A stretch of 64,000 nt of DNA. Origin: a bacterium (GTDB lineage Bacteria > Armatimonadota > Zipacnadia > Zipacnadales > UBA11051). The notes beneath the pieces were generated by a model that did not search any database, was not told the origin of the DNA, and saw only the letters and a list, made by a program, of their open reading frames with translations. The translations under genes and the position numbers were made by a program. The stretch spans positions 62,001 to 126,000 of the forward strand of contig JAUVVY010000007.1 of NCBI GenBank assembly GCA_030604405.1, given 5' to 3'. Below are positions 55,824-64,000 of this stretch, in pieces (within the stretch, counting starts at the first letter, position 1; each line of letters starts with the position of its first letter).

Positions 55824-56873
55824 CTAGCGCGACATCCTGTCTCGGCCCGGTATGGTTACCTTCAGGTCCTTGCCCATCTTCTGCATGTACAAATACTGAG
55901 CGGTGTCCTCGGTCTCGATGCCCAGCTCGTGGGCCAGCTCGACCGCCTTGTTCTGGGCCAGGAAATCCAGAGCCGAGATGTCTCCGGCCAGCTTCCACGT
56001 GTCATAAGCCAGCCGTAACTTGCCGGCCCGCTCGGCAATGTGGCCCTTGACGTGCAGACCCAGACTGCTGCTGGGCTTGGCCAGCAGGTACTCGTTGATG
56101 GCCTCCAACGCCTCGTCATACCTGCCCTGCTCGGCCAGATACCACGGCCACAGATAGCGCTCGCGGATGGTCAGCGTCGCGCCCTTGGCGGTGTGATCCT
56201 GAGGATCGCGCTTGAGACAATAGTCATAGGCGTCGAGGGCTCTGGGCACATCGGGCATGCGCTCATAGGCGTGGCCGACCAGGCGGTCCACATACTCGGG
56301 ATGCGGATAGCGCATCGCCGCTTTGAACCACTTGTTGGCCTCCTCGAAGTCCTCAACCTTGTCGAAATAAGTCCAGCCGAGCTCCATATACAGGTCGTAG
56401 CGGTCCGGGTTCCAGGATACACCTTCCCTGAGACAGTCAACACCCATCTGCAGATACTTGGCGCGCAGTTCGGGATCGTCGGTTTCCACGTACAGGTTGT
56501 AGGCCAGGTGCCAGGCAGTTACGCGCCAGGGCTCCAGCCAGTGCGGATCAAGCAGTGTCACCAGGCGCATCAGCCACAGCGACTTGGCCTGCAGCGCCTC
56601 GCCCTTGTGCCAGTACTCATGCGTCTTCATCCACAGCATCGTCGCGGCAACTTCGCGGAAGCCGCCGAGCGCCGCGCCGACGATGACACCAGTGACGCCG
56701 GTGACGGCAAGTTCGGTATCACCGGCCGCACCACGCGCAGCGATCTGGAACCACGGAGTCGGCTGCTGCAGACCGAGTATGAGGCGGTTGTACTCGACAC
56801 TGCGGTCCAGCGGCTGAATGGCGACTATCAGAGCTATAACTGCGAGCCAGCCGATAATCTTGTATGGCTTCAT
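55824..56873 (-). CDS. Membrane-anchored TPR protein
   Basis: Product of 349 residues from ATG 56873, with GGAGAG ten bases upstream. A single anchor (about 4-22, KIIGWLAVIALIVAI) is followed by TPR-like helical pairs, for example DRYDLYMELGWTYFDKVEDFEEANKWFKAA and ALDAYDYCLKRDP read in parts. It lies 16 bp after an ABC-2 permease on the same strand, so it may assist or regulate that exporter. Partners are unknown. Confidence 0.75.
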   Translation of the reverse strand: MKPYKIIGWLAVIALIVAIQPLDRSVEYNRLILGLQQPTPWFQIAARGAAGDTELAVTGVTGVIVGAALGGFREVAATMLWMKTHEYWHKGEALQAKSLWLMRLVTLLDPHWLEPWRVTAWHLAYNLYVETDDPELRAKYLQMGVDCLREGVSWNPDRYDLYMELGWTYFDKVEDFEEANKWFKAAMRYPHPEYVDRLVGHAYERMPDVPRALDAYDYCLKRDPQDHTAKGATLTIRERYLWPWYLAEQGRYDEALEAINEYLLAKPSSSLGLHVKGHIAERAGKLRLAYDTWKLAGDISALDFLAQNKAVELAHELGIETEDTAQYLYMQKMGKDLKVTIPGRDRMSR

Positions 56874-56889
56874 GCCGGACAGCTCTCCT

Positions 56890-57705
56890 TTAGACCTCGC
56901 GCTCGTTGAATACCAGATACCCAATCAGCAGGACTACGACCAAGTACGCAGCGCCCTGGCCCATAGTCTGCAGCATCGTGCCCCAGGGGGTGTAAGTGCC
57001 CTGCAAGATGGCCTCGCGGATGTCGAATATCTCGAAGTGCGGCAGCACCCGGTACAGAGCGCCAAGGAGGACTTGAGCAATCTGCGATGCGCCGCGGCCG
57101 GGGTCGGAAAGCTGCTGGAAGAAATCGCTCATCTGGCCCACGAAGTAGATGACGAAGGTGAAGATGACCGACAGGACCCACGAGAATAGCGTCGAAGCGA
57201 CCACTGCAATGCCCAGTACCAGCCAGATCTCGAAAAGCGCCAGGACAATAGCCTTGGCGATATTGGAATACATCGCCGCGAAGATAAAGGCGTCTTCGGG
57301 CTTAGCAGCGGCGAACTCCGGGGCCTTGATCGCAAAGACGATGTAGAAGGCGATGCCCATGAGCGCCAGGTTCACCGCGATGGTGGCAGCCCCGCCGAGG
57401 AACTTGCCAAAGACGAACTGTGCGCGGCTGACCGGTTTGGCCAAGATGGTGTGGATAGTGCGGCGCTCGATCTCGTCAGGTATCAGCCGTGTGCCCATGA
57501 AGACAGCAATCAGCATCCCGAAGAAGCGGATGGCCCCCAGGCCGATATCTATGATCATCTGGAGTTCGGCCCCGGGCTGCAGATAAGCGAAGACCCACGA
57601 GGAGCCGATAATGAGAATGGCGAAGAGCAGAATTCCATTGAGGAATCGTCGGCGCCAAGCCTCGTGAAAGGTGGCTCTTGCTACTCGGAGAATGGGACGC
57701 ATCAT
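56890..57705 (-). CDS. ABC-2 type transporter permease
   Basis: Permease of 271 residues with about six membrane spans and the ABC-2 line MGTRLIPDEIERRTIHTILAKPVSR read as GTRLIPDEIE and TILAKPVSR, typical of NosY/YhaP-like permeases with a coupling helix. Its start overlaps the stop of the ATPase gene by four bases, so the two are translated together. Substrate is unknown. Confidence 0.85.
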   Translation of the reverse strand: MMRPILRVARATFHEAWRRRFLNGILLFAILIIGSSWVFAYLQPGAELQMIIDIGLGAIRFFGMLIAVFMGTRLIPDEIERRTIHTILAKPVSRAQFVFGKFLGGAATIAVNLALMGIAFYIVFAIKAPEFAAAKPEDAFIFAAMYSNIAKAIVLALFEIWLVLGIAVVASTLFSWVLSVIFTFVIYFVGQMSDFFQQLSDPGRGASQIAQVLLGALYRVLPHFEIFDIREAILQGTYTPWGTMLQTMGQGAAYLVVVLLIGYLVFNEREV

Positions 57706-58619
57706 TCCTCGCCTCCCACGGCTTCGATGAAGACTTCTTCAAGCGTACGGTGGTGAGCGCCGAGCTGTTCGATCACCGCGCCGGCGGCCGAGGCCTCCTG
57801 GGCCGCGGCCAAAGCGCCACTCTGATCGGCATAGTAGGCTGCAAAGTGGTTGCCTACGGCCTCGGTGTGCTGTGCTGATGTCTGCAACTGCTGCGTCAAC
57901 TCATCGGAGCAATTGGATATCAGCAGTCGGTACTGGTCTTCGACCCGCAGCAGGTCCTCGACGGCGCCGCTCTGACACATCTCGCCCTGGTTGAGAATGC
58001 TAACCCGGTCGCACAGCGGCTCCATATCCTTGAGCAAGTGGCTGCAGAGGAATATGGTTTTGCCGCGGTCGCGCAGCTCCATTATCAGCTCGTGCATCTC
58101 CATGGCCCCGATCGGATCGAGGCCGGAGGTCAGCTCGTCGAGGAAGAGCAGGTCGGGATCGTTGATCATAGCCTGTGCCGCTCCAATGCGCTGGCGCATG
58201 CCGCGGGAGTACTCGCGCACGTGGATGAAGCGCCGGTCCCACATGCCGACTAAGTGCAGCAGCTCCTCGATGCGCGCAGCCAGTCGGCTCCCGCCCATGC
58301 CGAAAAGCGTGCCGTAGAAGCTGAGCAGCTCGATGCCGTTGAGGTGTTCGTAAAAGTACGGCCCCTCAGGGAGGAAGCCGATACGCTCTTTGGTGGCGTT
58401 GCTGCCCAGCGGCAGACCGAAGATCTGTCCGCTGCCACGGGTGGGGAAAATGAGGCCGAGCAGAAGCTTGAGTGTGGTGGTCTTGCCGGAGCCGTTGGGT
58501 CCCAATAAGCCAAAAATCTGCCCCTCTTCAACTTCGAGTGACAGATCAATCAGCCCCACCGGTCGTCCGGTCGCATCCTGCGAGTAGATCTTAGAAAGGT
58601 TCTCGGTCTTGATAGCCAA
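57702..58619 (-). CDS. ABC-2 type transporter ATPase
   Basis: ATPase of 305 residues. Walker A LLGPNGSGKTTTL, signature YSRGMRQRIGAAQAM, Walker B LLFLDELTSGLDP and the switch histidine in FLCSHLL are present. A roughly 90-residue tail follows the motor, as in drug- or copper-type exporters. The start is uncertain: TTG 58619 begins the domain cleanly and has GGAGGTG about 13 bases upstream, while the frame extends to 58673. It is first in the ATPase-permease-TPR operon. Confidence 0.87.
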   Translation of the reverse strand: MAIKTENLSKIYSQDATGRPVGLIDLSLEVEEGQIFGLLGPNGSGKTTTLKLLLGLIFPTRGSGQIFGLPLGSNATKERIGFLPEGPYFYEHLNGIELLSFYGTLFGMGGSRLAARIEELLHLVGMWDRRFIHVREYSRGMRQRIGAAQAMINDPDLLFLDELTSGLDPIGAMEMHELIMELRDRGKTIFLCSHLLKDMEPLCDRVSILNQGEMCQSGAVEDLLRVEDQYRLLISNCSDELTQQLQTSAQHTEAVGNHFAAYYADQSGALAAAQEASAAGAVIEQLGAHHRTLEEVFIEAVGGEE

Positions 58620-58931
58620 GCTTATGGCGAAACACCTCCGGGCGACGCGGGCGAGCTTCCCCGGCCGCTTCACGATTGCCAGTCAACTGCTAGGCTTGCT
58701 GCCATTAACCCAAACGCGAAAGTGCGAGGCAGTAGTTCCCGGCCACGCATTATAGCAGAAAAACCTTTGAGAGGCTACCGTGGTAGTGCAGATGGGTGCG
58801 TGTGCGAATTGTCGGCAGGCTGGGAAGTGCGACCCACGGCGACGCCAACAACAGACCGCGGGCGCACGGCATCAGAGCTACCGGGTTGAGGTTGCCTTTG
58901 TCTCTTTGCGAAGAAAAAAGCAAAATAGTGC

Positions 58932-58960
58932 TTGACATGGCCGGGGGCGTTGTCTATACT
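58932..58960 (+). promoter_or_regulatory. Near-consensus sigma70 promoter of a putative small RNA
   Basis: TTGACA at 58932-58937 and TATACT at 58955-58960 are separated by exactly 17 bases. The predicted start is near 58967. No open reading frame with an SD follows, which points to an RNA gene. Confidence 0.75.
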
Positions 58961-58966
58961 GCGTGC

Positions 58967-59180
58967 AGGGTTGTATAGGAATAGTTGCTGCAGCCTAAAC
59001 AGAGCTTTACTCGCAGCATCCTACCCTAGTCTGCATCTTAGCCCGAAAAAGTCGCCCCCTTGCATTGCGCCCAGGCTAAGAGCAGACATCCGTACCGCCC
59101 GACATCGCAACCAACTACGCAGGCAGGGCGGATGAAGTGCAACCCGCCGGGCTTCTCCCACAGCCCGGCGGGTGCTATTT
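58967..59180 (+). ncRNA. Putative structured small RNA, about 180-215 nt
   Basis: Downstream of the consensus promoter, the transcript would fold with GGGTTGT (58968-58974) closing against GCAACCC (59139-59145) and a long internal helix GTCTGC-CTTAGCC (59029-59043) with GGCTAAG-GCAGAC (59074-59087). A strong terminator hairpin ACCCGCCGGGCT/AGCCCGGCGGGT (59142-59173) and TATTT end it. A closing stem, a large bulged middle and a terminal hairpin of this size are compatible with 6S RNA, but sequence identity was not established; another regulatory RNA is equally possible. Confidence 0.55.
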
Positions 59181-59228
59181 CCTGCCCCTTCAGCCGGTAT
59201 AGCCGGCGCTACTACGGTGAACTCGGCT

Positions 59229-59600
59229 CATGGCAGCGGGCCGGTCGAACGACACCCCTCACCCCCGACCTCACCCACTTGACCCACTTGACCCACTCCT
59301 GCGGAGTGGGTGCCCGAGTGGGTACCCGCCTGTGGGAGAGGGGAGCAAGTCAACGGAGTCGGGCTGGAACTGTACTTATGCAATTTCTGGTTTGTGACCG
59401 ACGTACGGGCAATGGCAGGCGATGGCGGGACGACAAGCCGTGGGCCGGATGGCCGTGAGTTTGCAGGCAAACTCCCGTCCATGCGGCCCCTCCGTAAGTC
59501 TACAACAACGGCAACGGCGAGTCGGGCTGGAAGCCCGACCTCACGGGAATGTATTTGGGAGGCCCTCCGAAAGGCAAGGCGGACTTCGGCTGCCCCTCGA
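59229..59600. repeat. Hairpin repeat cluster
   Basis: It includes GACCCACTTGACCCACTT tandem pieces near 59281, the palindrome CCACTCCTGCGGAGTGGG near 59291, and module 59440-59493 that matches 55365-55418, with longer similarity from about 59377 (55304). TCGGGCTGGAAGCCCGA near 59522 is another palindrome. No gene is seen in 59181-59739. Confidence 0.75.
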
Positions 59601-59739
59601 CTTCGAACACGCATCCCCTGATGCTGCATACTTTGCCCCCGCAGCACATTCTGTGGTACAATTAGACGTTATTCCCATCAGGTACGCGACCGCTTGTTAG
59701 TACAGAAACCTACCGAGTGCACCGGAGGTAGTTTGCCGC

Positions 59740-61623
59740 ATGTTGAATGAGGAAGAGATGGCCAGGCGGTACTTAGCCGATCTGCTGTTCGATATACTGA
59801 TTTACTGCCCTGGGCCTACCAGAAGCAAAGAGCTGTCGGCGCGGCTGCCAGAAGAGCTGGATATTGCTGCGGAATTCGTTGAAACGGTCCTTACAGAGGA
59901 CGCTCGGTTCGCAGCGGCCGGGGGGTCTTACGATATCGCGTACCGGCAGGTACTCGTGCAAAGGCCGCTGGGCGGGGCGTTTGAGGCCGTGCTAAGCGGC
60001 TGTGGCAGACCGATACCAAGGGCGCTGTTGACCAGTGAACTGGTGCGTACCAAGAAGGGGAACCTGGCTTTCTTCCAGGAGCTTGTGACGAGCACGCTGC
60101 AAAGGGGTGAACTGGGCGAGCTTGACGATGAGTTGATATACCTGCCCGACTGGCTTTTCGTGCCGATGCCCGGCACCGACACCGCGCGGCTGATATATCT
60201 CAACGGTCTGACTGAGGATGCGGACCTCGCCGAGGTCATGGATACTTGCACGAATGAGAAGCTGGGCTCGCGCAGCCTGACTGAAACCGCTTACGCCGTC
60301 CTGGATGCCGCAGAGCGCTGCCTATCCAATCGGGCGCTGGGCTTTCTGGTCGGGTGCCACCAGGGCGAGAAATACGATCCGGCCGAGTTGCTGCGCCAGA
60401 TGGTATATGATGAGGAGAAGCGCTTTGTGTGCGTATCCGGCCCGGGCTGGATACTGGGCGAGTGGGTCGCCGATCTGCAAGAGTCGTTGCGCAAGCAGGC
60501 GCCCAAAGCTGAGGAGCAGGAGTACGAGGTTGACATCGAGCAGATGCTTGCCAAGGAGATACCCGCTGACAAGCGCTATGAGCTTTCCGAGGAAGAGACT
60601 GCGGGCGTGATGGCGCTGGTCGAGAATTCCGGGGCACCTTTTACGATCGAGCAGATTCTGGCCGATGTGCTTGGTCTGACGCCTAATCAGCGCAAGTATC
60701 CGCCGGCTGCGCAGGCAGTGGAGCAACTGTTTCTCGGCGTGCAGACCGTGAAGAGCCTGCAACCGGGCCGTTACCTGCGAACTGCCGCGATACCGCTGTG
60801 GGCCAGGGCCGTGCCTGAATCCCTGCTGCCAGACGAATGGATTGCGAGACTGAGCAAAGAAGGCGAACTTGTCTCGGAGGACGTTATTGTGCATCCAGAC
60901 GGCCTGGTGCCGCAAGCTCTGGAAGCAGCCGCCGAGCCATACTATGACGATGTCGGTGAGATCTACGTAGCGCCGGTGGCAGCCGACAGCGCGCAGAAGA
61001 CGCTGACCTATCCCGTACTGTATCACCACTACCTGACCGGCACCATCAAGCTCCGGCTAATGGACAGTGACTTTTTCGCCGAGGAAGAGTCACTGACGAT
61101 GGTCAATTTCGACTGCGAGGACCACGAGCTGCTCGGCTTGTGGCTGAATAAGGACGTCGGGCTCATATACGGCCTGGCAGCCTGGTATCAGACGCATCTG
61201 CCGCCATCCGGGGCGCTGCTGACTATCAAGAAGGCTGACGCCGCCGGCCGCTACGTATTGCAGTATGGTGACGAGACCGACGCACAGACGTATATCGGCA
61301 GGGAGACTATGCAGGAGCTGTTGATCTGGCGCGAGCGCTTCACTCATAGGCCCACCTCGCTGAGAGAGATCGTTGAGGTGCTACTCGCCGGCGACAAGGG
61401 GCTCACGTTTAGCCAGTTGTGGGCCCAGCTCAATGTCGTGCGCCGCACCACGCGAGCACAGCTTGCCTCGGTGCTGAGCTTTTATCACTGCTTCGAATTC
61501 GGCGAGGGCAATCGCTGGTGCCTGCACGCCGACAGGATCGCGGATGGGTATGACCGGGAAAAGCTGCAATATGTCGTGGGGCTTGAAGAGCTGTCAATTG
61601 AAGCCGACGAGGCCGACGAATAG
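59740..61623 (+). CDS. Unknown protein with about five winged-helix-like repeats
   Basis: A 627-residue soluble protein with GGAGGT upstream of ATG 59740. I do not recognise the family. At least five stretches look like winged-helix units: about residues 8-70, 78-140, 185-250, 290-350 and 530-595, several ending in a similar strand (LIYLPDW, WILGEW, YLRTAAIPLW, RWCLHADR). An acidic linker (EEQEYEVDIEQ) divides the protein. The pattern is reminiscent of HARE-HTH-type domains, which would suggest DNA or RNA-polymerase association, but this is only a fold-level guess. The small RNA lies upstream on the same strand. Confidence 0.7.
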   Translation: MLNEEEMARRYLADLLFDILIYCPGPTRSKELSARLPEELDIAAEFVETVLTEDARFAAAGGSYDIAYRQVLVQRPLGGAFEAVLSGCGRPIPRALLTSELVRTKKGNLAFFQELVTSTLQRGELGELDDELIYLPDWLFVPMPGTDTARLIYLNGLTEDADLAEVMDTCTNEKLGSRSLTETAYAVLDAAERCLSNRALGFLVGCHQGEKYDPAELLRQMVYDEEKRFVCVSGPGWILGEWVADLQESLRKQAPKAEEQEYEVDIEQMLAKEIPADKRYELSEEETAGVMALVENSGAPFTIEQILADVLGLTPNQRKYPPAAQAVEQLFLGVQTVKSLQPGRYLRTAAIPLWARAVPESLLPDEWIARLSKEGELVSEDVIVHPDGLVPQALEAAAEPYYDDVGEIYVAPVAADSAQKTLTYPVLYHHYLTGTIKLRLMDSDFFAEEESLTMVNFDCEDHELLGLWLNKDVGLIYGLAAWYQTHLPPSGALLTIKKADAAGRYVLQYGDETDAQTYIGRETMQELLIWRERFTHRPTSLREIVEVLLAGDKGLTFSQLWAQLNVVRRTTRAQLASVLSFYHCFEFGEGNRWCLHADRIADGYDREKLQYVVGLEELSIEADEADE

Positions 61624-61733
61624 CTAGTACAACAATAAGACCGTCGCAATTATTACCCTTACGAACTCACTGCGCGGGCAACATGCTTTTCGCGCAGTGT
61701 CTCGTTTGCATCTAACACGCAGGCCAACGACCT

Positions 61734-61819
61734 CGGGCTGGAAGCTGAGAACGCGATAAATCGCGTTCTCACCTGAGCGTGGTAAAAAGGTGACCACGCT
61801 CAGGCCGAGCTACGCGTCG
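61734..61819. repeat. Third copy of the two-hairpin repeat, stems exchanged
   Basis: Inverted relative to 24334-24413. Stems are GAGAACGCGA/TCGCGTTCTC and GAGCGTGGT/ACCACGCTC. The ends (CGGGCTGGAAGCT and TACGCGTCG) match the earlier copies, while the second stem has no similarity to CCTTTGC/GCAAAGG. Confidence 0.85.
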
Positions 61820-61869
61820 GCAAATAATCGTGGCCAGTAGTGCAGCTACACGACAAGAGAGTACACGCT

Positions 61870-63375
61870 ATGTCAGAGCAGATAAGAACCCGATTCGCGC
61901 CCTCGCCAACCGGCAGCATGCACGTCGGCAACGCTCACACCGCGCTTTTCAACTGGCTGTTCGCGCGCAACAACGGCGGTGCCGTCGTCTTGCGCATCGA
62001 AGATACCGACGAACTGCGCTCTACGCCCGAGGCACTCGATGTCATCTACGGCGGGCTGAAGTGGCTCGGAATTGACTGGGATGAAGGCCCCGACATCGGC
62101 GGCCCCTACGGCCCCTACATTCAGTCACAGCGTCTTGAGCTGTACGAGCAGAAGGTCAATGAGCTAGTCGAGCAGGGCAAGGCCTACCGCTGCTACTGCA
62201 CGCCTGAGGAAGTACAACAGCGCCGCGAGATCATGCGCGCCCAGGGCCTGCCGCCCAAGTACGACAGCAGGTGCAGAACTCTTACGGAAGAGGATTGCGC
62301 AGAGTTGTCCGCCGAAGGCCGGCAGCCTTGCACCCGCTTCAAGATGAAACAGACCGGAAATACGATCGTCAATGACATCATCCAGGGCGAAGTCGTCTAT
62401 GACAACAACCTGTGCGGGGATCCGGTAATTCTCAAGCAATCCGGATTTCCCACCTTCCACCTGGCAGTAGTCGTTGACGACGCGGCCATGAGCATCACTC
62501 ACGTCATCCGCGGGGCGGGACATCTGCCCAACACGCAGATACACCTGCAGCTTCAGGAGGCGCTGGAGCTGCCGCATCCGCGTTACGCGCACCTGCCGCT
62601 GATTCTGGGCGAGGACCGCACTAAGCTGTCCAAGCGCCACGGCGCGGTCAGCGTGATGGAGTACCAGGAGCTGGGGTATTTGCCTGAGGCGATGTTCAAC
62701 TTCCTGGTTCTGCTCGGCTGGTCGCCAGGCGATGAGCAGGAGATAATGCCCCGGGACGAGATCGTCAGCCGTTTCTCACTCGAGGCGTGCAACAAGGCCG
62801 CGTCTGTGTTCGACCTGAAGAAGGCCGAATGGATGAATGGCGAGTACATGAAGCAGATGGAGCCGGCCGAGTTGGCCGAACGGGTTCATCCCTGGCTGGT
62901 CGCGGCCGGGCTGATAGAAGAAGAGCTGTTCGGGAAGCGGTGGCAGTGGCTTATCAAGATCGTCGAACTGATGCAGGAGCGGGCCAAGCTGCTGAAGACG
63001 TACACCACCTGGGCGCGCTATTTTTTCACCGACGACTACGAGTACGAGAACCGCGCCCGCAAGAAGTGGCTCAATAAGGAAGCGACCGTAGATGTGCTGG
63101 AGCGGCTTGGCGACGGCTTCGAAGCACTCGACGAGTGGAATGCGGAGACAGTCGAGAGCGTTATCCGCGGGCTGGCCGAGGAAATGGGGCTATCCGCCGG
63201 CAAGGTGATCCACCCCTGCCGCGCCGCAGTCACCGGCACCACTATCGGCCCCAGCCTGTTCCATCTGCTGGTGCTGCTGGCGCGTGATGATGTCGTGGCG
63301 CGCTTGCGGCGCACGGCCAGGCTGTCGCGCGACGGAGAACTGGCCCCCACAGGCGACGATGCGGACGAAGAGTAG
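61870..63375 (+). CDS. gltX: Glutamyl-tRNA synthetase
   Basis: Class I synthetase of 501 residues that charges tRNA-Glu (and in some lineages tRNA-Gln). ATG 61870 starts MSEQIRTRFAPSPTGSMHVG, with the HIGH-type motif MHVGNAHT and the second signature DRTKLSKRHG. A zinc-site-like CYCTPEE...C and the C-terminal anticodon-binding helical domain are present. AAGAGAG upstream is a modest SD. Length and motifs fit bacterial GltX; whether it is discriminating is not decidable by eye. Confidence 0.95.
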   Translation: MSEQIRTRFAPSPTGSMHVGNAHTALFNWLFARNNGGAVVLRIEDTDELRSTPEALDVIYGGLKWLGIDWDEGPDIGGPYGPYIQSQRLELYEQKVNELVEQGKAYRCYCTPEEVQQRREIMRAQGLPPKYDSRCRTLTEEDCAELSAEGRQPCTRFKMKQTGNTIVNDIIQGEVVYDNNLCGDPVILKQSGFPTFHLAVVVDDAAMSITHVIRGAGHLPNTQIHLQLQEALELPHPRYAHLPLILGEDRTKLSKRHGAVSVMEYQELGYLPEAMFNFLVLLGWSPGDEQEIMPRDEIVSRFSLEACNKAASVFDLKKAEWMNGEYMKQMEPAELAERVHPWLVAAGLIEEELFGKRWQWLIKIVELMQERAKLLKTYTTWARYFFTDDYEYENRARKKWLNKEATVDVLERLGDGFEALDEWNAETVESVIRGLAEEMGLSAGKVIHPCRAAVTGTTIGPSLFHLLVLLARDDVVARLRRTARLSRDGELAPTGDDADEE

Positions 63376-63473
63376 CCGATCGTGGGCGGTTGGGGTCGGT
63401 GTAAGGACTGCCGGTAAGGCAAGTTGGCTGGTGGTGAGATCACAAGGCGCGCGAGGGGCCATGAACCCAACCG

Positions 63474-63529
63474 CCTAACCCCCTACCCCCCTTCCCTGGT
63501 AGGGAAGGGGGAATAGAAGGGGGATAGGT
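63474..63529. repeat. 56-bp palindromic element, copy 2
   Basis: Inverted copy of 51447-51502 with the same length and core palindrome. It sits about 100 bp downstream of gltX. Confidence 0.85.
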
Positions 63530-63592
63530 AGGCGTATGCGGTGCATGCCCACTTACCGACAATTCGCACACGCGCTCGGCGCTTGTGTCAGC

Positions 63593-63621
63593 TTGCAAAC
63601 CAGGCTTGCCAAAGCTATAAT
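63593..63621 (+). promoter_or_regulatory. Sigma70-type promoter of thiC
   Basis: TTGCAA (63593-63598) and TATAAT (63616-63621) have a 17-base spacer. The leader would be about 90 bases. The usual TPP-riboswitch signatures (CTGAGA and the ACCTGATCTGG region) are not visible in it. Confidence 0.7.
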
Positions 63622-63716
63622 TACTCAGACTTTCCCCAGGCGCTGGCCGACACACGCGGCAAGGTTTGTGGCGGCGGCTGAGGCACTACGTGTATATAAG
63701 AAGGCACAAAAGTCCC

Positions 63717-64000
63717 ATGAATACACCCTTGAAGGACTATGACAAGATACCGGCGGCCACTGTTGAGGCGGTGGCGGCAGACGAAAAATGCTGGCCTGAG
63801 ACTATCTACAAGGGCCTGCAGAGCGGCACGATCATCGTCATGGGCTCGCCCGATGGTCCGGCAAAGCCCATCGGCATCGGCGCCGGACTGCGTACCAAGG
63901 TCAACGCCAACATCGGCACCTCACCCGACTTTTCGTCCGTGGAAAACGAGCTGCACAAGCTCGAGGTCGCCGTCGGGGCCGGCGCTGACGCAGTGATGGA
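63717..64000 (+). CDS. thiC: Phosphomethylpyrimidine synthase, 5' part
   Basis: The first 94 codons of ThiC, which converts aminoimidazole ribotide to the pyrimidine of thiamine by radical-SAM chemistry; the cluster cysteines lie beyond the edge. The line IGIGAGLRTKVNANIGTS is diagnostic, and the short N-terminus before it indicates the compact (about 430-residue) form. ATG 63717 follows GAAGG by about a dozen bases. Its own promoter lies about 95 bases upstream. Confidence 0.9.
   Translation, partial: MNTPLKDYDKIPAATVEAVAADEKCWPETIYKGLQSGTIIVMGSPDGPAKPIGIGAGLRTKVNANIGTSPDFSSVENELHKLEVAVGAGADAVM

Noticed and set aside
63622-63716. TPP riboswitch upstream of thiC
   Set aside because: The leader is long enough, but the conserved CTGAGA and distal core sequences are not present.

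Overview
The window looks like the chromosome of an uncultured, GC-rich, Gram-negative (diderm) bacterium. Evidence for an outer membrane is an LptC-LptA-LptB-LptF export operon next to LPS-type sugar genes. A DUF3084 coiled-coil protein coupled to a YqgF-like nuclease, only one LptF/G-type permease, many secreted heparinase-like, beta-propeller, CBM9-like and DUF4091 proteins, and a short-form ThiC would fit an Armatimonadota-like lineage. That placement is an inference and phylum assignment stays open. No plasmid, phage or transposase gene was recognised.

Layout. 1-3149: c-di-GMP signalling (PAS-GGDEF synthase, HD-GYP hydrolase) and a cysteine-rich small protein. 3251-19197: a divergent carbohydrate-catabolism region with a beta-propeller glycosidase-like protein, two secreted heparinase II/III-like proteins (one fused to an FG-GAP/VCBS-like propeller), a DHDPS-family aldolase, a Gfo/Idh/MocA oxidoreductase, a CocE/NonD hydrolase and a GH36-like alpha-galactosidase. 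19198-22489: a HEAT-repeat protein with a duplicated tail, a small membrane protein, a gene relic and a kelch protein. 22666-28242: tRNA-Asp, rimO, an orphan DNA methyltransferase and ftsK with its promoter. 28546-34429: one leftward envelope operon, GT2-lptC-lptA-lptB-lptF-DUF3084-yqgF-like. 34879-39713: a HicB-like protein, the CDP-glucose genes rfbG and rfbF, and a multi-span glycosyltransferase-like protein. 40752-47358: holA, the transglutaminase/DUF58/MoxR operon and an iron alcohol dehydrogenase. 47511-51419: mgtC with a strong promoter and long leader, then a CBM9-DUF4091 gene apparently split by a frameshift. 51447-55097: a DnaA-box-like cluster, recD2 and an HsdR_N-like nuclease. 55824-58619: a TPR/ABC-2 exporter operon. 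58932-59180: a likely small structured RNA with a consensus promoter and terminator. 59740-64000: a multi-winged-helix protein, gltX and the start of thiC.

The most unusual layer is between the genes. Nearly every longer intergenic gap holds short dispersed palindromic modules. Their flanks are conserved from copy to copy while the hairpin stem in the middle is replaced by a different but still self-complementary sequence. Three copies of one composite are each exactly 175 bp although their stems differ. A second family (24293-24556 and 61734-61819) follows the same rule. A third element, about 90 bp with 27-bp inverted ends, sits at the break of a duplicated HEAT-gene tail. Some modules supply the last codons and stop of neighbouring genes. 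All of this was read by eye; no database search or folding program was run.
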